Made by a program: the position numbers and the translations under genes
In this document: positions 8,587 to 18,215 of the stretch, one piece after another
Layout of the letters: every line of letters begins with the position of its first letter
Numbering within the stretch: the first letter of the stretch is position 1
The notes under the pieces: model-generated
Seen by the model: only the letters and a program-made list of their open reading frames with translations
Told to the model about the DNA's origin: nothing
Database searches by the model: none
Assembly: GCA_003116975.1 (NCBI GenBank)
Contig: BGKB01000143.1
Coordinates: 62,001-126,000 of the forward strand
Origin: Aurantiochytrium sp. KH105
Lineage: Eukaryota; Sar; Bigyra; Thraustochytrida; Thraustochytriidae
DNA: 64,000 nt
Direction of reading: 5' to 3'

Positions 8587-10650
8587 TTATGCGTCAGAGA
8601 AAATGTCGATGGAGGCGCCCGAGGCGTCAAGCTTGCCTCCCAGATGAAGAAACCAGCGAAGATCAACCGGCTGAGGCACACGGACGCGCTTGACCATGTC
8701 GCCGAGCCCGTCGTCTTCGTCAGCATGAGGATTCCGAACTGCGCGTTCAGCTTCGGCAGGAAGAAAGGCACGGTCTCCTGGGCGCAGGGCATGAAATACG
8801 GCCTCGGCACGCATTAAATAGTCTTCTGTGTCGACAGCTAGGCCCCCAGAGGGAATCATTGTGACGCCGCCGGAAACATTCTGCTGCTGCTGCTGCTGAT
8901 GCTTCTGCTGGCGCACGACACGTGCAAAGTTGGCTTGCCAGCGAATTTCAATCTGCGGAGCTGCGTCCTGCGGAGCTGCGTCCTGCTTCTGGGTGCCTGT
9001 ACTATGTTCTTGTCCTTGTTCTAGTTCATGACCTTGGCTCTGGCTCTGGCCTTGGTTTTGAGGAGTTTCTTTGTTTGACAGGGATCTTGACGGCAAATCT
9101 GAGATTCGCGCATTGGCCCGGGCCAGCAGGTCTTCGAGAATGCGAGCCAGCGTCACCTGGCCTTCCGATCGAGAGGATGCAGTAGTTGTCAGGTGAATTA
9201 CAAAAAGACCTGGCGCAGTGGCTTCCGCTGTGCTGTCGAGCTGGATGACGTGAACGCTCGAAGTGTTGCGAGCCAGGTCATTTCCGGGTGCAACCACCAT
9301 AAGGCAGCGTGCCAGCGGCGGGAAGGCGCGTGTTTCGGGCGGATGGCCGCGTAGGGCACTTGCGTCCAGCAGAGCTTCGATCTTATCATCTTCAGCTTGC
9401 GCTAGAAGCGAAAGAAGTGGAGCATTGACAATGCTCATGCAACGAGCTTCGACGAGGCTCTCCTTCGCCCCGTCCCCGTCTTCGTCTTCGTCCCCTTTGT
9501 CTGCTGAAGAATCCGGCTCATGTAACGAGGTTGTGGCTGGAACGGCATGCTCGGCCGCCACAACTGTTCTTGCGTGGACTGTCTCCCCATTTTGCAAACG
9601 AACACGGACCACGGGTCCTTCGTGGTCTCCAGGGCCCGTCTCGGCGGTCGCGAAGCTGGAGACAGGCTGGCGAAGCACGAAAATGCCGCCATGGACCGAA
9701 CCCAGACGGCCAAAGGCCTGCGCCAACTCGGCGGTGCCGTACATGGGACATAAAAAGGCCGTGACGCCAAAGCGGCCAAGGCCGCCGAGATATTTTTGCA
9801 CGCGGCGCATACCCTCTGCCTTGGATACAGCGCTTGCATCAGGAAGCAAAGCGACGGCGTAGAGGATGGCAGCGGCAAGGCGCGGCGAAAGCTTGCACTG
9901 AGTTCGCAAGAAGTCTGCAAAGTCAATGTCTTCATCGTCTACGGCAACAATTCCGTCCGTCGCGGGCGAGAGCGCGGCTTCTCGTTTGTTCTGCGGCCGC
10001 GCAAGCGAGCGACCTTGATTGAGACTCTCCTCATTTCGGAATTTGAGCGCCTCAGCTTGGCCACCGGCGCGCTGGACCGTCGCAGAGTCCATACAGAATT
10101 GCAGGAATCGCATGAGCTGGCGCTTTTCCCCCATGCCAAGATCTTTAGACTTGAAGACCGCGGCCTTGGAGCACGGCACGCGCATCACGGTTCCATCTGT
10201 GTCGAGAAAAAGGGCATCGTCAAGGCTCTGGAATTCAAGGTAGTTGGACACACCTGAGCGCACGAGCGCATCGACGACCTTGCCGCGGCACAAGACAAAG
10301 CGCGGCCGCAAGTCCAGATTGCAGCGCCTTGCCTCAGCGTTTGAGAGCTCCCCGTCGACCGAAAGAATATTCCAACCACAGAGAACTTGATTTGGTTTTT
10401 GCTTGGGCTCTGCTTTTTGCTTGTCGCCCAACTCATTGCTGCCGTCGGAGAGGTCTGTGTTCGTAGTTGACAATTCACGGGGCTGTACAGTTGCTTCGAG
10501 GCCTCCATAGTAGCTAGCCGGATCGAGTACGAGGACCTTTTTGTCTGGGTCGTCGAGGGTCAGTGCGCAGGCCACGGCTGTCTCGCTCAGCCCCGTGCCA
10601 ACGACGACGCAGTCAAAGACCTCGCGGCATACCTCTTCACCCAGGAGCAT
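8587..10650 (-). CDS. Rab escort protein (component A of Rab geranylgeranyl transferase)
   Basis: This 687-residue protein has GDI/REP-family blocks in order. These are an N-terminal dinucleotide-fold motif with REP-type wording (VVGTGLSE at residues 16-23, then PASYYGG), the YLEFQSLDDALF and MRVPCSKAAVFKSKDL segments, a FLCPMYGTAELAQAFGRLG block near residue 305, and a final AEAVFHALRPGDRAFLP block. The family presents newly made Rab GTPases to geranylgeranyl transferase and delivers them to membranes. The GTGLSE wording and the 687-residue length (GDIs are about 450) favour REP over GDI. Low-complexity insertions sit between blocks: a Glu/Gln-rich stretch and a poly-Gln run near residue 590 (KHQQQQQQN). 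The ATG at 10650 immediately precedes the conserved N-terminus. Confidence 0.92.
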   Translation of the reverse strand: MLLGEEVCREVFDCVVVGTGLSETAVACALTLDDPDKKVLVLDPASYYGGLEATVQPRELSTTNTDLSDGSNELGDKQKAEPKQKPNQVLCGWNILSVDGELSNAEARRCNLDLRPRFVLCRGKVVDALVRSGVSNYLEFQSLDDALFLDTDGTVMRVPCSKAAVFKSKDLGMGEKRQLMRFLQFCMDSATVQRAGGQAEALKFRNEESLNQGRSLARPQNKREAALSPATDGIVAVDDEDIDFADFLRTQCKLSPRLAAAILYAVALLPDASAVSKAEGMRRVQKYLGGLGRFGVTAFLCPMYGTAELAQAFGRLGSVHGGIFVLRQPVSSFATAETGPGDHEGPVVRVRLQNGETVHARTVVAAEHAVPATTSLHEPDSSADKGDEDEDGDGAKESLVEARCMSIVNAPLLSLLAQAEDDKIEALLDASALRGHPPETRAFPPLARCLMVVAPGNDLARNTSSVHVIQLDSTAEATAPGLFVIHLTTTASSRSEGQVTLARILEDLLARANARISDLPSRSLSNKETPQNQGQSQSQGHELEQGQEHSTGTQKQDAAPQDAAPQIEIRWQANFARVVRQQKHQQQQQQNVSGGVTMIPSGGLAVDTEDYLMRAEAVFHALRPGDRAFLPAEAERAVRNPHADEDDGLGDMVKRVRVPQPVDLRWFLHLGGKLDASGASIDIFSDA

Positions 10651-10702
10651 CGCGCCTGCTCACAAGCCTGCCCGTTCGCCCACCCGCCCCGCACTCTTGC
10701 AT

Positions 10703-10735
<33 letters not shown>
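10703..10735. repeat. (GCAC)n microsatellite
   Basis: About eight uninterrupted copies of GCAC lie 50 bp upstream of the Rab escort protein start codon. Confidence 0.95.
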
Positions 10736-10736
<1 letters not shown>

Positions 10737-10905
10737 CAGAAGCTTCGCTTGCGCAACTGGTTTTGGGGGCGGCGAGTGTCTCTCTTTCCACCGGCGAAAG
10801 CAAGCAACTAGAAGCCGAAAAGGGCAAGGTCGCTCCGAGTCGCTGGACCTACAACTTTGGCGCCCTGGCTAGCGGGCAGTCGTGCCGTCTTTGCGTCACC
10901 GCGCG

Positions 10906-10931
10906 AGCAAAGCAAAGCAAAGCAAAGCAAA
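10906..10931. repeat. (GCAAA)n microsatellite
   Basis: Five copies of GCAAA in the divergent intergenic region. Confidence 0.9.
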
Positions 10932-11417
10932 AATCAGGCACGTTCTTCGTATCCGTATCGTGAGCAGTGGTCGCAGACACGGTCGGTCACAGTCGAGTTG
11001 CGCCACGCAGACGCTGACAACAAGAGATAGAACCATCCCGGCACCAGCACGGAACTTCTGGGAGCGCTCTACTATGAACAGGGGGGTGGGGGGGGGGGTA
11101 CGCCAGACTAAGGAGGGCACCGCCTCCAACGCTGTTCAAGGTTCGGCGCGAGTACCACGGAAAGTGTGATGCGCAGCGTGCCCCCGCGACGCCTTGGTAT
11201 TACGCGAGCCGCGAGGAACTCCAGCGGCCACAGGCAGCAAGAACGAAGCGCGGGGACGCGGAGCGAGCAGAGACGCTCGCGCCGCGCAGGAGATCTGTCT
11301 TCTGCGATACCGCGTCGTCCTTGGAGAGTTCCTTTGTCTCCCTTCCTCTCGCGCTGCGTTCGTTTGTTTGCTTGTTAGTTTGCTTGCTTGTCTGTGAACG
11401 AGGCAAGCAAAAGCGTC

Positions 11418-12179
11418 ATGGAGCCCGTCTCAGCGTTCTCGCCGCTGCCCTTGGCAACGCGCGCGCTGCACCATACCTCTCGCGCTTTCGAAGCGTGGGA
11501 GCGCGGGAACAATGCGGTACTACGTTGCGGACTTCACATTGTACGTGGTTCGAGCGCGTGGCCGCACGAAAAATGCTCGGAAGCAGAGCGCGCGTCCCAA
11601 CGAAGAAAGCGCGCTTCGGCGGTGCTTCAGGCCTTTGACGGCTCCTCGCTCTTTGAAATGTGTTGGACCCAGTACGCCGGCGAGTCTGGCGCTCAACTCC
11701 GAATTATCGAGGCCACGCAAATGCCCGAGTCCCAAGTCGTGCGATTGCAGCGACGAAGACATGCTGCTGGAATCGTTGCTGACTTTTTGCAAGGATGGGT
11801 CCTCAGTCGATGTGCTCAGGCGCGGGGCGCTCATTCGCAGCTTTTGGTGCGGAGCAGCCGTGGTTACGCTCGAGGCGTCCCACGGACAACGAGGACCGTA
11901 TGGAAACCAAATAAATTGCCCGTAAAGATGCTGGTGCGTCTTGTGCGCGTTCATGGGCGCGCCGGCTTGCGTCTCCGCAAGGAGGGCCGCTGGGAGGAGG
12001 TCCTTCACGCAGCGTACTGTCTGTGGCTCATCAATCCAATTGTACTGGGTCTCATGGCAACGATTCTTCTCACGTGCGACGTTGCCATTCCAGTCGTGTA
12101 TATGAAGCTTCGTGCGATTGGAGCTGCCATGGCTGACCTTGTGGAGCGTCGAACGAAGCTTCTGGGGAACAGATATTGA
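11418..12179 (+). CDS. Hypothetical protein with hydrophobic C-terminal segment
   Basis: The frame from ATG 11418 gives 253 residues. The last 80 look like genuine protein: a basic amphipathic stretch, then a long hydrophobic segment (LWLINPIVLGLMATILLTC, continuing into VAIPVVYMKL) that could span a membrane once or twice. The first 170 residues are Arg/Ala/Ser-rich and less convincing. A competing frame (11512-11925) reads as well over part of this stretch, so the gene may be spliced or start later. The upstream extension to 11388 begins only at TTG. No family is recognised. Confidence 0.4.
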   Translation: MEPVSAFSPLPLATRALHHTSRAFEAWERGNNAVLRCGLHIVRGSSAWPHEKCSEAERASQRRKRASAVLQAFDGSSLFEMCWTQYAGESGAQLRIIEATQMPESQVVRLQRRRHAAGIVADFLQGWVLSRCAQARGAHSQLLVRSSRGYARGVPRTTRTVWKPNKLPVKMLVRLVRVHGRAGLRLRKEGRWEEVLHAAYCLWLINPIVLGLMATILLTCDVAIPVVYMKLRAIGAAMADLVERRTKLLGNRY

Positions 12180-12184
12180 TTGAC

Positions 12185-12231
12185 CGATTGATTGATTGAT
12201 TGATTGATCGATCGATCGATCGATCGATTGA
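12185..12231. repeat. (GATT)n/(GATC)n compound microsatellite
   Basis: GATT repeats pass into GATC repeats immediately after the stop codon of the preceding hypothetical gene. The GATC part is self-complementary. Confidence 0.95.
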
Positions 12232-12609
12232 CTAATTGCTGAGTGATTCGCACCGCGCCTCGGTGTCGGGGGTGCTTATTAGAATGAGCTCCTCGACTGA
12301 TCTGATTGACCACACGGGCTGGCCTGCTTTTTTCTTATAATAATCTCAAAAATATTTGCATTAGTATAAATTACACGTTCTGAAGTCTCTACTTGCCGCC
12401 GTTTGCCTGGAGAAAACCTCGCTGGAAAAATTAAAGATGTAGTACTCTCCAAGGTACAATTGAGCTGATTATTCATGTGACGTGACGAGACAAGGCTAGC
12501 TGCAAAGCCAAGCAAAGCCGAGTAGAAGTCTGGTCAGGAAAAAGGGGCTGATTTCAATTTGATGTGATGGTGTTTCGATCGTTTTGTTGCGACCCCCATC
12601 CGCAAGACC

Positions 12610-12939
12610 CTATTGATTTTTTTTGGACGAGGCAAGACGTGATGGTGCTTGTGAGTCCTCGCAACTTGTGCGTCCGTCTGCCCTTGTTTCCAAACTCGCT
12701 TCTGTCTCGCGCCGGAGCCCTGGCCCAAAGAGAACTCGTTTGTACACAGCAGCCAGGAGGTCAACAAGAACGCCCACGAGGCTCCAGACAGCGACAGCGA
12801 CTGCCACCGGGATCACGACCCCCGCGCCCAGCGTGACATTCGTGGCGACCGCAAAGAGCCCGTAAAGCGAGAAATGATCCTCCGCACCTACGACCTCCGC
12901 CGCCATCGTCGTAGGATTCGTCGCCGTCGTCGCCGCCAT
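12610..12939 (-). CDS. Small hypothetical membrane protein
   Basis: This encodes 109 residues from ATG 12939. After a short polar start there is a long hydrophobic span (FAVATNVTLGAGVVIPVAVA, then WSLVGVLVDLLAAVY), enough for one or two transmembrane helices, followed by KRVLFGPG and a polar tail. The tail (about 35 residues) is less protein-like, and the true gene could be shorter or spliced. I recognise no family. The amino acid pattern is hard to explain as chance in this base composition, so I keep it at moderate confidence. Confidence 0.45.
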   Translation of the reverse strand: MAATTATNPTTMAAEVVGAEDHFSLYGLFAVATNVTLGAGVVIPVAVAVAVWSLVGVLVDLLAAVYKRVLFGPGLRRETEASLETRADGRTSCEDSQAPSRLASSKKNQ

Positions 12940-14258
12940 CGCAGACGCCTCAGCAGCAAACTTGGCACGAAGCTTTTACAATGTCAATTTTTAGCAAAAG
13001 AGCCTTAAACTCCCCGATAGGTCGCTTATGCGAAAAAGCTCCGCTGCAAAGGCTGCTGCTGCGCACTGCACTGCACTGCGCAGCATTGCACCGCGTTCTG
13101 TCTCGTTCTCCCACCTCGTCAAGGAGGAACTTGCAATTCCCCGTCCTGAGCGTCCGCGCGCGGTGTCCGTTGCGGCTCGCACCCTTTTTCCCAGTGGTTA
13201 CAACATTGGTAGGAGAGGGACATGGCGCACAAGACCCGGCGCAGGGCGGTGATGGCCACCCAACCAGGATCTTTTCTTTTCTTTTCTTTCCTCTTCCTCC
13301 GTTTTTTCAAATCCCCGCGGCGCGGCAGCAGACAAGAAACTAGACAAGTCCGAGCCACAAGGTACGTGCGACGCGCGAGGCTCCCCGCGAGCGCGAGCGC
13401 GAGCGCGAGCGGCGGAGGGCGGGAGAAAGGACGCGCGCAGGGGGCGCGGGCGGCGTGGTCGCTGCGCGCGACGGCGAGAAGAGTGGAGGCGTCGCGTTGA
13501 GCGCGGGCGAGCGAGCGAGTCCTGCGGCTCAGGCTCTGCGCTGCTGCACCTGCGTCAGAGGCCGAGAAGCACAGCCTGCTATTTTCTAGCTAGCCACGCA
13601 GGCGGATGAATGCCTTGCTTGCCTGAGTGCCATCGCTCGCACGCTTGCGCGCTCGACGCAGCGCAGCGCAGCGTCGCCCATCGCCCGCCCCGCTCGCGAC
13701 GACCCGAGGCCAGACGCGCCGCGGAGTCGCCGCCCGCACAAGGCCGGCAGAGATCCGAGAATTGGCGCGTCACGCCGAGGGGCTGGCGTTGACGCGGGCG
13801 AGGCGGCTGCACTGCCAGGCATGCTGCATGACGAAGGGCGAAAGGGCACAAGCAGAGCGAGTGCACTGCAGACAGAGTGTAGAGTGGAGAAGAGGAGAAG
13901 AGCAGAGCAGAGCAGAGGAGGGGGTTCCTCGACTCCCCCCCTCCCACTCTCTCTCCTTTGTGCACTCTCTCTCTGCCGGTGTGGATGTATGGACGTGCGG
14001 CTCGCCGTGTGTTCCGTCTTGTGTGGCTGCGCGGAGAGTGCCGCGGGGCGAGGGCGCCGAGACGACGGCGGCTGGCGAGTGTGCGAGCGTGCAGCGATCC
14101 GCGCCGCGCCGCAGAGAGGGAGAGAAGGGAGAGGCGCCACGCGTAGAGAAGAGAAGACAATGAGAGAGAGAGAGAGAGAATAAAGCGACTGACGGTGTCT
14201 TTTTTGAACATGCTGCAGAGTTAGTCAGTCTTCACCAGACCAACAAAAACCAGCAACC
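12940..14258. other. GC-rich and purine/pyrimidine-skewed region upstream of cytochrome c
   Basis: It holds a TTTTC run (13275-13300), a GCGAGC run (13388-13412), AG-rich then CT-rich blocks (13870-13975) and a (GA)n run (14161-14179). Long open frames on both strands (for example 13579-14211) are made of Arg/Ser/Ala/Leu-rich low complexity and overlap one another, so I do not call genes. It probably includes the cytochrome c promoter. Confidence 0.5.
14161..14179 (+). promoter_or_regulatory. (GA)n tract in proximal promoter or leader of cytochrome c
   Basis: An uninterrupted GA run ends about 80 bp upstream of the cytochrome c ATG and is followed by AATAAAGCG. GA tracts near starts are often promoter elements. 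That role is inferred from position only. Confidence 0.3.
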
Positions 14259-14699
14259 ATGTCGGCCGAGAAGGGAGCCAAGATCTTCAAGACCAAGTGC
14301 AGCCAGTGCCACACCGTCGAGGCTGGTGGCGCGCACAAGCAGGGCCCCAACCTGAACGGCTTCTTCGGCCGCCAGTCCGGCCAGGCCGACGGCTTCGAGT
14401 ACTCTGACGCCAACAAGAACTCCGGCATCATCTGGTAAGTGCTTGACTTTGTTGTCCTCTCCTTTTTATTTGTATACCGTTCTTTGTTCGCAAAGAAGAA
14501 GAAGAAAACGTCCAAGGGCTAACCATTGATCTGCAAACGAATTTGTTTTGAAACGCGACACAGGGGTGACGACACCCTCTTTGACTACCTCCTCGCCCCC
14601 AAGAAGTACATCCCGGGCACCAAGATGGTCTTCGCCGGCCTCAAGAAGGAGAAGGACCGCAAGGACCTCATCGCCTACCTCAAGGAGGCCACCGCGTAA
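14259..14699 (+). CDS. Cytochrome c (two exons, 14259-14434 and 14564-14699)
   Basis: Joining the exons across a 129-bp GT-AG intron gives 103 residues. The mitochondrial cytochrome c hallmarks are all present: CSQCH for covalent haem attachment (residues 14-18, His axial ligand), [10 protein letters not shown], and the [15 protein letters not shown] loop with the axial Met. It carries electrons from complex III to complex IV in the intermembrane space. The join restores the Trp codon split as TG|G. The donor is GTAAGT, the acceptor ACAG, and a CTAAC branch site sits at 14519-14523. There is no N-terminal presequence, as usual for cytochrome c. Nearly every codon ends in C or G, stronger than in neighbours, consistent with high expression. 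ATG context CAACCATGTC is good. Confidence 0.97.
14435..14563 (+). other. Spliceosomal intron in cytochrome c
   Basis: 129 bp, beginning GTAAGT and ending ACAG. CTAAC lies with its branch A about 41 nt from the acceptor. Reading through gives an immediate in-frame TAA, so splicing is needed. Confidence 0.95.
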
Positions 14700-15032
14700 A
14701 CTTGCCTGACTTTTATTGTCATCGCAAAGCTATGCGCCCCGTTCGCTACCCCTAGAAGAAGACAGCGTTCAATGATGTTTTCGGTCACGTACTTTTCATT
14801 TCTTTCTTGCTTTGCTTTCTTTTGCTCAATTCCAACAGCAGTCTCTCTGTCCTGCAATTCACCACATGCAGCTCAGCATCAGTGTAAAAGTAACCCAAGG
14901 GCGCGTCGAAAACAATCGTCGATTCCCTAATCACCAAGCTCTTTCTTGAAGACCTGGGTCAATCGATCAAGGTGTTGGTCTATTGGTGAATTAGTAAGTG
15001 CCAGGAACGTAGTTGCAAAAATCTCCGTCTCA
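14700..15032. other. Convergent 3' spacer
   Basis: Lies between the ends of cytochrome c (plus) and the EF-hand gene (minus). AT-richer than its flanks, with T-rich stretches at 14790-14825. No gene is seen. Confidence 0.5.
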
Positions 15033-17054
15033 TCAGAGAGCTTGAAAAGAGTTCAAAAACGTCGCATTTCTCTTTGACGCGTTCCAAAATTCGTCTTGTG
15101 AAATTGTCCCATTTCCATCCTGGTCCATTGTGCGCAGGAGCGCAGCAGCTTTGAGAATTTTGCGACCCAAGGCCGAATTACTTGTAAACAGCATTTGATA
15201 AATCTCGTCCCTCGTAAGCACGCCGTCATTGTCCAAATTATGAAGTGCAAAGTACAATTTCGCCTTGTGATGACAGTCCGAAATTCCCACATTAAGCTCC
15301 CCAAGCGTGCCACCAAGCGCCGAGACAAAGGCGCGCACGTCCACGGCATTGGGACGCACGCGTCCTACAAAGGCTGCGCTCACCTCACTGACCAGCTGCG
15401 GATCCTCAGGCTCTGGAGGGCGCAAATGCGCGCAAAGGTGCGCCTCGAACCTCTCTTTCGTCATGAGCAGTCGCGTCTGCATGGCCTCCTTCTCCTTTCC
15501 CTCGACGTCTGCAAGCGCGTCGGCATCTTCCACGTTGGCTTCCCCATTGTCCTCCTCGCCAGCCTTGCTAATGATGGCGAGCTTTGCATGGAGTCTCTCC
15601 CACAAGGTGCACATCCCAGCCCAAGAAAGGCTCGTACGGTGTACAAAGGCGCGCAAACTGTGCTGCTGCTCTATCGATATATCCTGCGCTTCGGCGTGCG
15701 TACGCACGATGCTCTCCAAGATAAAGGGGTTTTTCTCAATCGCATGCTGGAACTCCTCCAGAGTAATGGAATCGTCGCCATCTTGATCTAATGAGCGAAT
15801 GAATCGCTCGGCATCCTGCAACGACGAGGCAACCACGCGATCTCCTAGGTACAGCAGCGCGCAAAGACCATCAATGGAAATCTCGTTGTTGTGACCATAC
15901 AGCTTGAAAAACAGAGCCACCCGCTCACGCACACTGCACGTGACCGCCCGGCTCAGCTGAAAGAGAAGCTGCCGAAAGTCCACGAGACGCAGCGCCACAG
16001 CGCGTCGCTGGCGGATTGATATAAGCTGTTGCCCTGGCTCCAGTGACCGGATCATCGAACGCCGCCGGACCGACTGGACAAGCTGGCTTGCTGTCGAATT
16101 CTTTGCGAGCGGTTCCTCAAAGGCACTCATCAAGTCAAACAGCAAGGGGTCCAGAACCTCTGACGACACCTTGGCGCCGATTCCGGTCCTTCGCGAGGTA
16201 CCAGACACGCTGTTCTCGTTCAAGTCCACGTTATCCACAGCCCTTTGACTCGCTAGCGATGTGAATTCCGAAACTGAATTTCGGTGTGAGCCTGGCGTCG
16301 AGGACTCAATTTGCTTAAAGTCGGACCTTCGGCGGGCAGGACCTTTCTTTACTGCCAGCTCTGCACTGAGTGCGCTTGTGAATTTGCTGGCCTCCACGGT
16401 CGAGATTCCTCGTATCGAGCGTGTGAGGGCGTCGAGCACGGCAATCAGGTTTACAATACCAAGATTTGCACCACTTGAGAAATTCTCGAGGGCCTTTTTG
16501 CGACGCTGCAGAACGCGACGCTCGCGTTCCTTGGGAGACTCAATAGCTTCCTCGTTCTTGGTGTCGAGTACACTCACTCGACTTTTGTCTGCCGATCCCC
16601 AAAGTCCTCCCATTTCTTTGCTTCGTCTTCGCAGCGATCTCCACCGCCTGCTACTACTGGCACGAACGCTACCGACGCTATTGCCAGCTTTATTGTGGAC
16701 GACAAGTTCTTCGGGACAAGTAGAACGCTCGTCTTGCGAATGAGATGCAACAAACTTTCCTCCAGATCCTTCTTCTTCGCCTTCCTCTTCGTTCTCGTCC
16801 TCCTTCGATCGATGAAGAGCATTTTGTGCGAGAACTTCTTGACGCTTTCGAATTCGAATGAGCGCCTGTACAAAAGCTGGCCGCAGGTCTCCTTCTCGGA
16901 GCGCCTCGCTCATCATGAGAACCGCCCGATCCCAGTCCATATTGCCATCATCATGCGTGGCAGGTCCCCCTGGTTCTTCACGGGGTCGTGGCGCGAAGAT
17001 ATCGTCCAGACTCGCATAGCTCTCTTGGATGAGATCCGCGACGTCGCGATGCAT
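15033..17054 (-). CDS. EF-hand calcium-binding protein
   Basis: This encodes 673 residues. The N-terminal 300 are polar, with Arg/Ser-rich patches (RRWRSLRRRSKEMGG) and an acidic run. The C-terminal half is EF-hand rich. Three loops have good calcium ligands: DQDGDDSITLEE near residue 422, DNDGVLTRDE near 610, and DQDGNGTISQDE near 650. A degenerate loop (GHNNEISIDG) precedes the first, so the set is probably two pairs. Spacing and the LFFKLYGHNNEI segment recall calcineurin B/NCS-like modules. No kinase or oxidase domain is seen, so a calcium sensor or adaptor is the likely role. It diverges from the small acidic gene at 17542. Confidence 0.88.
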   Translation of the reverse strand: MHRDVADLIQESYASLDDIFAPRPREEPGGPATHDDGNMDWDRAVLMMSEALREGDLRPAFVQALIRIRKRQEVLAQNALHRSKEDENEEEGEEEGSGGKFVASHSQDERSTCPEELVVHNKAGNSVGSVRASSSRRWRSLRRRSKEMGGLWGSADKSRVSVLDTKNEEAIESPKERERRVLQRRKKALENFSSGANLGIVNLIAVLDALTRSIRGISTVEASKFTSALSAELAVKKGPARRRSDFKQIESSTPGSHRNSVSEFTSLASQRAVDNVDLNENSVSGTSRRTGIGAKVSSEVLDPLLFDLMSAFEEPLAKNSTASQLVQSVRRRSMIRSLEPGQQLISIRQRRAVALRLVDFRQLLFQLSRAVTCSVRERVALFFKLYGHNNEISIDGLCALLYLGDRVVASSLQDAERFIRSLDQDGDDSITLEEFQHAIEKNPFILESIVRTHAEAQDISIEQQHSLRAFVHRTSLSWAGMCTLWERLHAKLAIISKAGEEDNGEANVEDADALADVEGKEKEAMQTRLLMTKERFEAHLCAHLRPPEPEDPQLVSEVSAAFVGRVRPNAVDVRAFVSALGGTLGELNVGISDCHHKAKLYFALHNLDNDGVLTRDEIYQMLFTSNSALGRKILKAAALLRTMDQDGNGTISQDEFWNASKRNATFLNSFQAL

Positions 17055-17061
17055 GGTTGAT

Positions 17062-17092
17062 TTCCTTCCTTCCTTCCTTCCTTCCCTTCCTT
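17062..17092. repeat. (CCTT)n microsatellite
   Basis: CCTT copies lie within 10 bp upstream of the EF-hand gene's start codon, in its leader or promoter. Confidence 0.9.
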
Positions 17093-17541
17093 CGTACCTT
17101 CGTTATTGTTTTTATGATATACGAAACGTGTCCTATAACACCGCGCTCCCTGTCGCCGCGTGTAAATGCATCTCTGGTGATCGCCTGCTTAGCCTTTTCT
17201 CGCCTTGGTCTCTTTTGTACAGGTCAAGCCTGCCAAGTACTATAGTAGTAGCGCACACTGTGCTCGTCTCTGCCTATCCGTTTTTCATGTGGCAGGCTGT
17301 GCACAGACAATGGCTCGAACCAGCTTCTCGCTAGCGCAGAACTAGCGAAGTTTTTCACAGAGAGAACCCGATCGCCGCAAGCGAGCAAGCGAGCAAGCGG
17401 GCGAGCAAGCGAACGGGTGAGCGAACGGCGAACGCGCGATCGTGACCAGCAATACCGTTCAAGTCAAGATACCAGCCACGCTTAAAAACTTGGACCTTGA
17501 GAGGCAATCTCTGCGCGTACATACAGTCAGACAGAAAAATC
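17093..17541. other. Divergent intergenic region
   Basis: Lies between the leftward EF-hand gene and the rightward small acidic gene. A GCGAGCAA run occurs at 17380-17412. No gene is seen. Confidence 0.5.
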
Positions 17542-17940
17542 ATGGCGACTCCGCTGCCTCGTTTCGCAAACCTCGAAGGTAATCTTGGCGCTGCGCTCGA
17601 GTTTGCGCTCGAAAAGCTGCTTGCAGAGTACAAGGCCGCAAACGAGACGGCATCATCGAAACAGAAAAAGCGGCAATTGAGGACAACGTATGGACAAGCG
17701 CAAGATGGAAATCGCGAGGCTGCATGTGACCCTGAACTCGAAAGCGTCGCCGCGGACAGTATCGTGGACGCATCGAGCGACTCTGAATCAGAAGGCAGCA
17801 GCAGCGACTCCGAGGGCTCCGAATACACGGATCGCGACTCGCCTCGGTCCGGTGACACGACGCCTCGCGAGACGAATCCTATCATAATATTTGCCAAGCT
17901 TTTGCATGAGTATCAGAGAACGCAGAATGCTTCGACATGA
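17542..17940 (+). CDS. Small acidic hypothetical protein
   Basis: This encodes 132 residues from ATG 17542 (context AATCATGGC); an upstream ATG-less extension is ignored. The ends look helical and related to each other: ALEFALEKLLAEYKAAN near the start and IIIFAKLLHEYQR near the stop. Between them are a basic patch (KQKKRQLR) and a Ser/Asp/Glu-rich stretch (SSDSESEGSSSDSEGSE) with many casein-kinase-2-like sites. I recognise no family. It ends 275 bp before the giant HECT gene on the same strand; the two frames differ, and I found no splice joining them. Confidence 0.6.
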   Translation: MATPLPRFANLEGNLGAALEFALEKLLAEYKAANETASSKQKKRQLRTTYGQAQDGNREAACDPELESVAADSIVDASSDSESEGSSSDSEGSEYTDRDSPRSGDTTPRETNPIIIFAKLLHEYQRTQNAST

Positions 17941-17984
17941 TCAGTATATGCATACACCGCAAGCAATCGTGGGTTACGTCGCGT

Positions 17985-18107
17985 TCGCGTTGTGAGATGC
18001 CTGTTTCGTTTCTTGTTCTCTTATTTCTACTTCATTCTTCATGTTTTTGCCTCTTCTCCCCCCTGCAGTTTTTCCTTTTTTCTTTTCTTGTTTGCTTCTT
18101 TTGCCCA
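17985..18107 (+). promoter_or_regulatory. Pyrimidine-rich leader before the HECT ligase gene
   Basis: Over 100 bp of almost pure C/T ends in TTTTGCCCAG. It resembles either a pyrimidine-rich promoter/initiator or the 3' end of a leader intron with acceptor at about 18106-18107. The sequence alone does not decide. Confidence 0.35.
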
Positions 18108-18215
18108 GCCAGGAAGCAGATGGAGACGGAAGATATTTTAATTTTAGTTCCTCTCAGAGTTGAGCTGCTCTGGGCCACGCGCGCGCGCGCTTGTAGGAGG
18201 GTCGCGCGCACAGGC

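Larger units (their letters stand above)
10651..11417. other. Intergenic region with microsatellites
   Basis: This lies between the Rab escort protein (leftward) and the rightward hypothetical gene, so it is a divergent promoter region. It carries a CGCA run, a GCAAA run and a G-homopolymer near 11082-11098. No gene is seen. Confidence 0.5.

Noticed and set aside
13579-14211. 210-residue minus-strand and 178-residue plus-strand frames before cytochrome c
   Set aside because: Mutually overlapping, compositionally biased and lying over AG/CT-skewed repeats in the presumed cytochrome c promoter.
17284-17350. Possible tRNA T-arm (CTGGTTCGAGCCA on the minus strand)
   Set aside because: No acceptor stem, anticodon arm or D-arm can be drawn around it.
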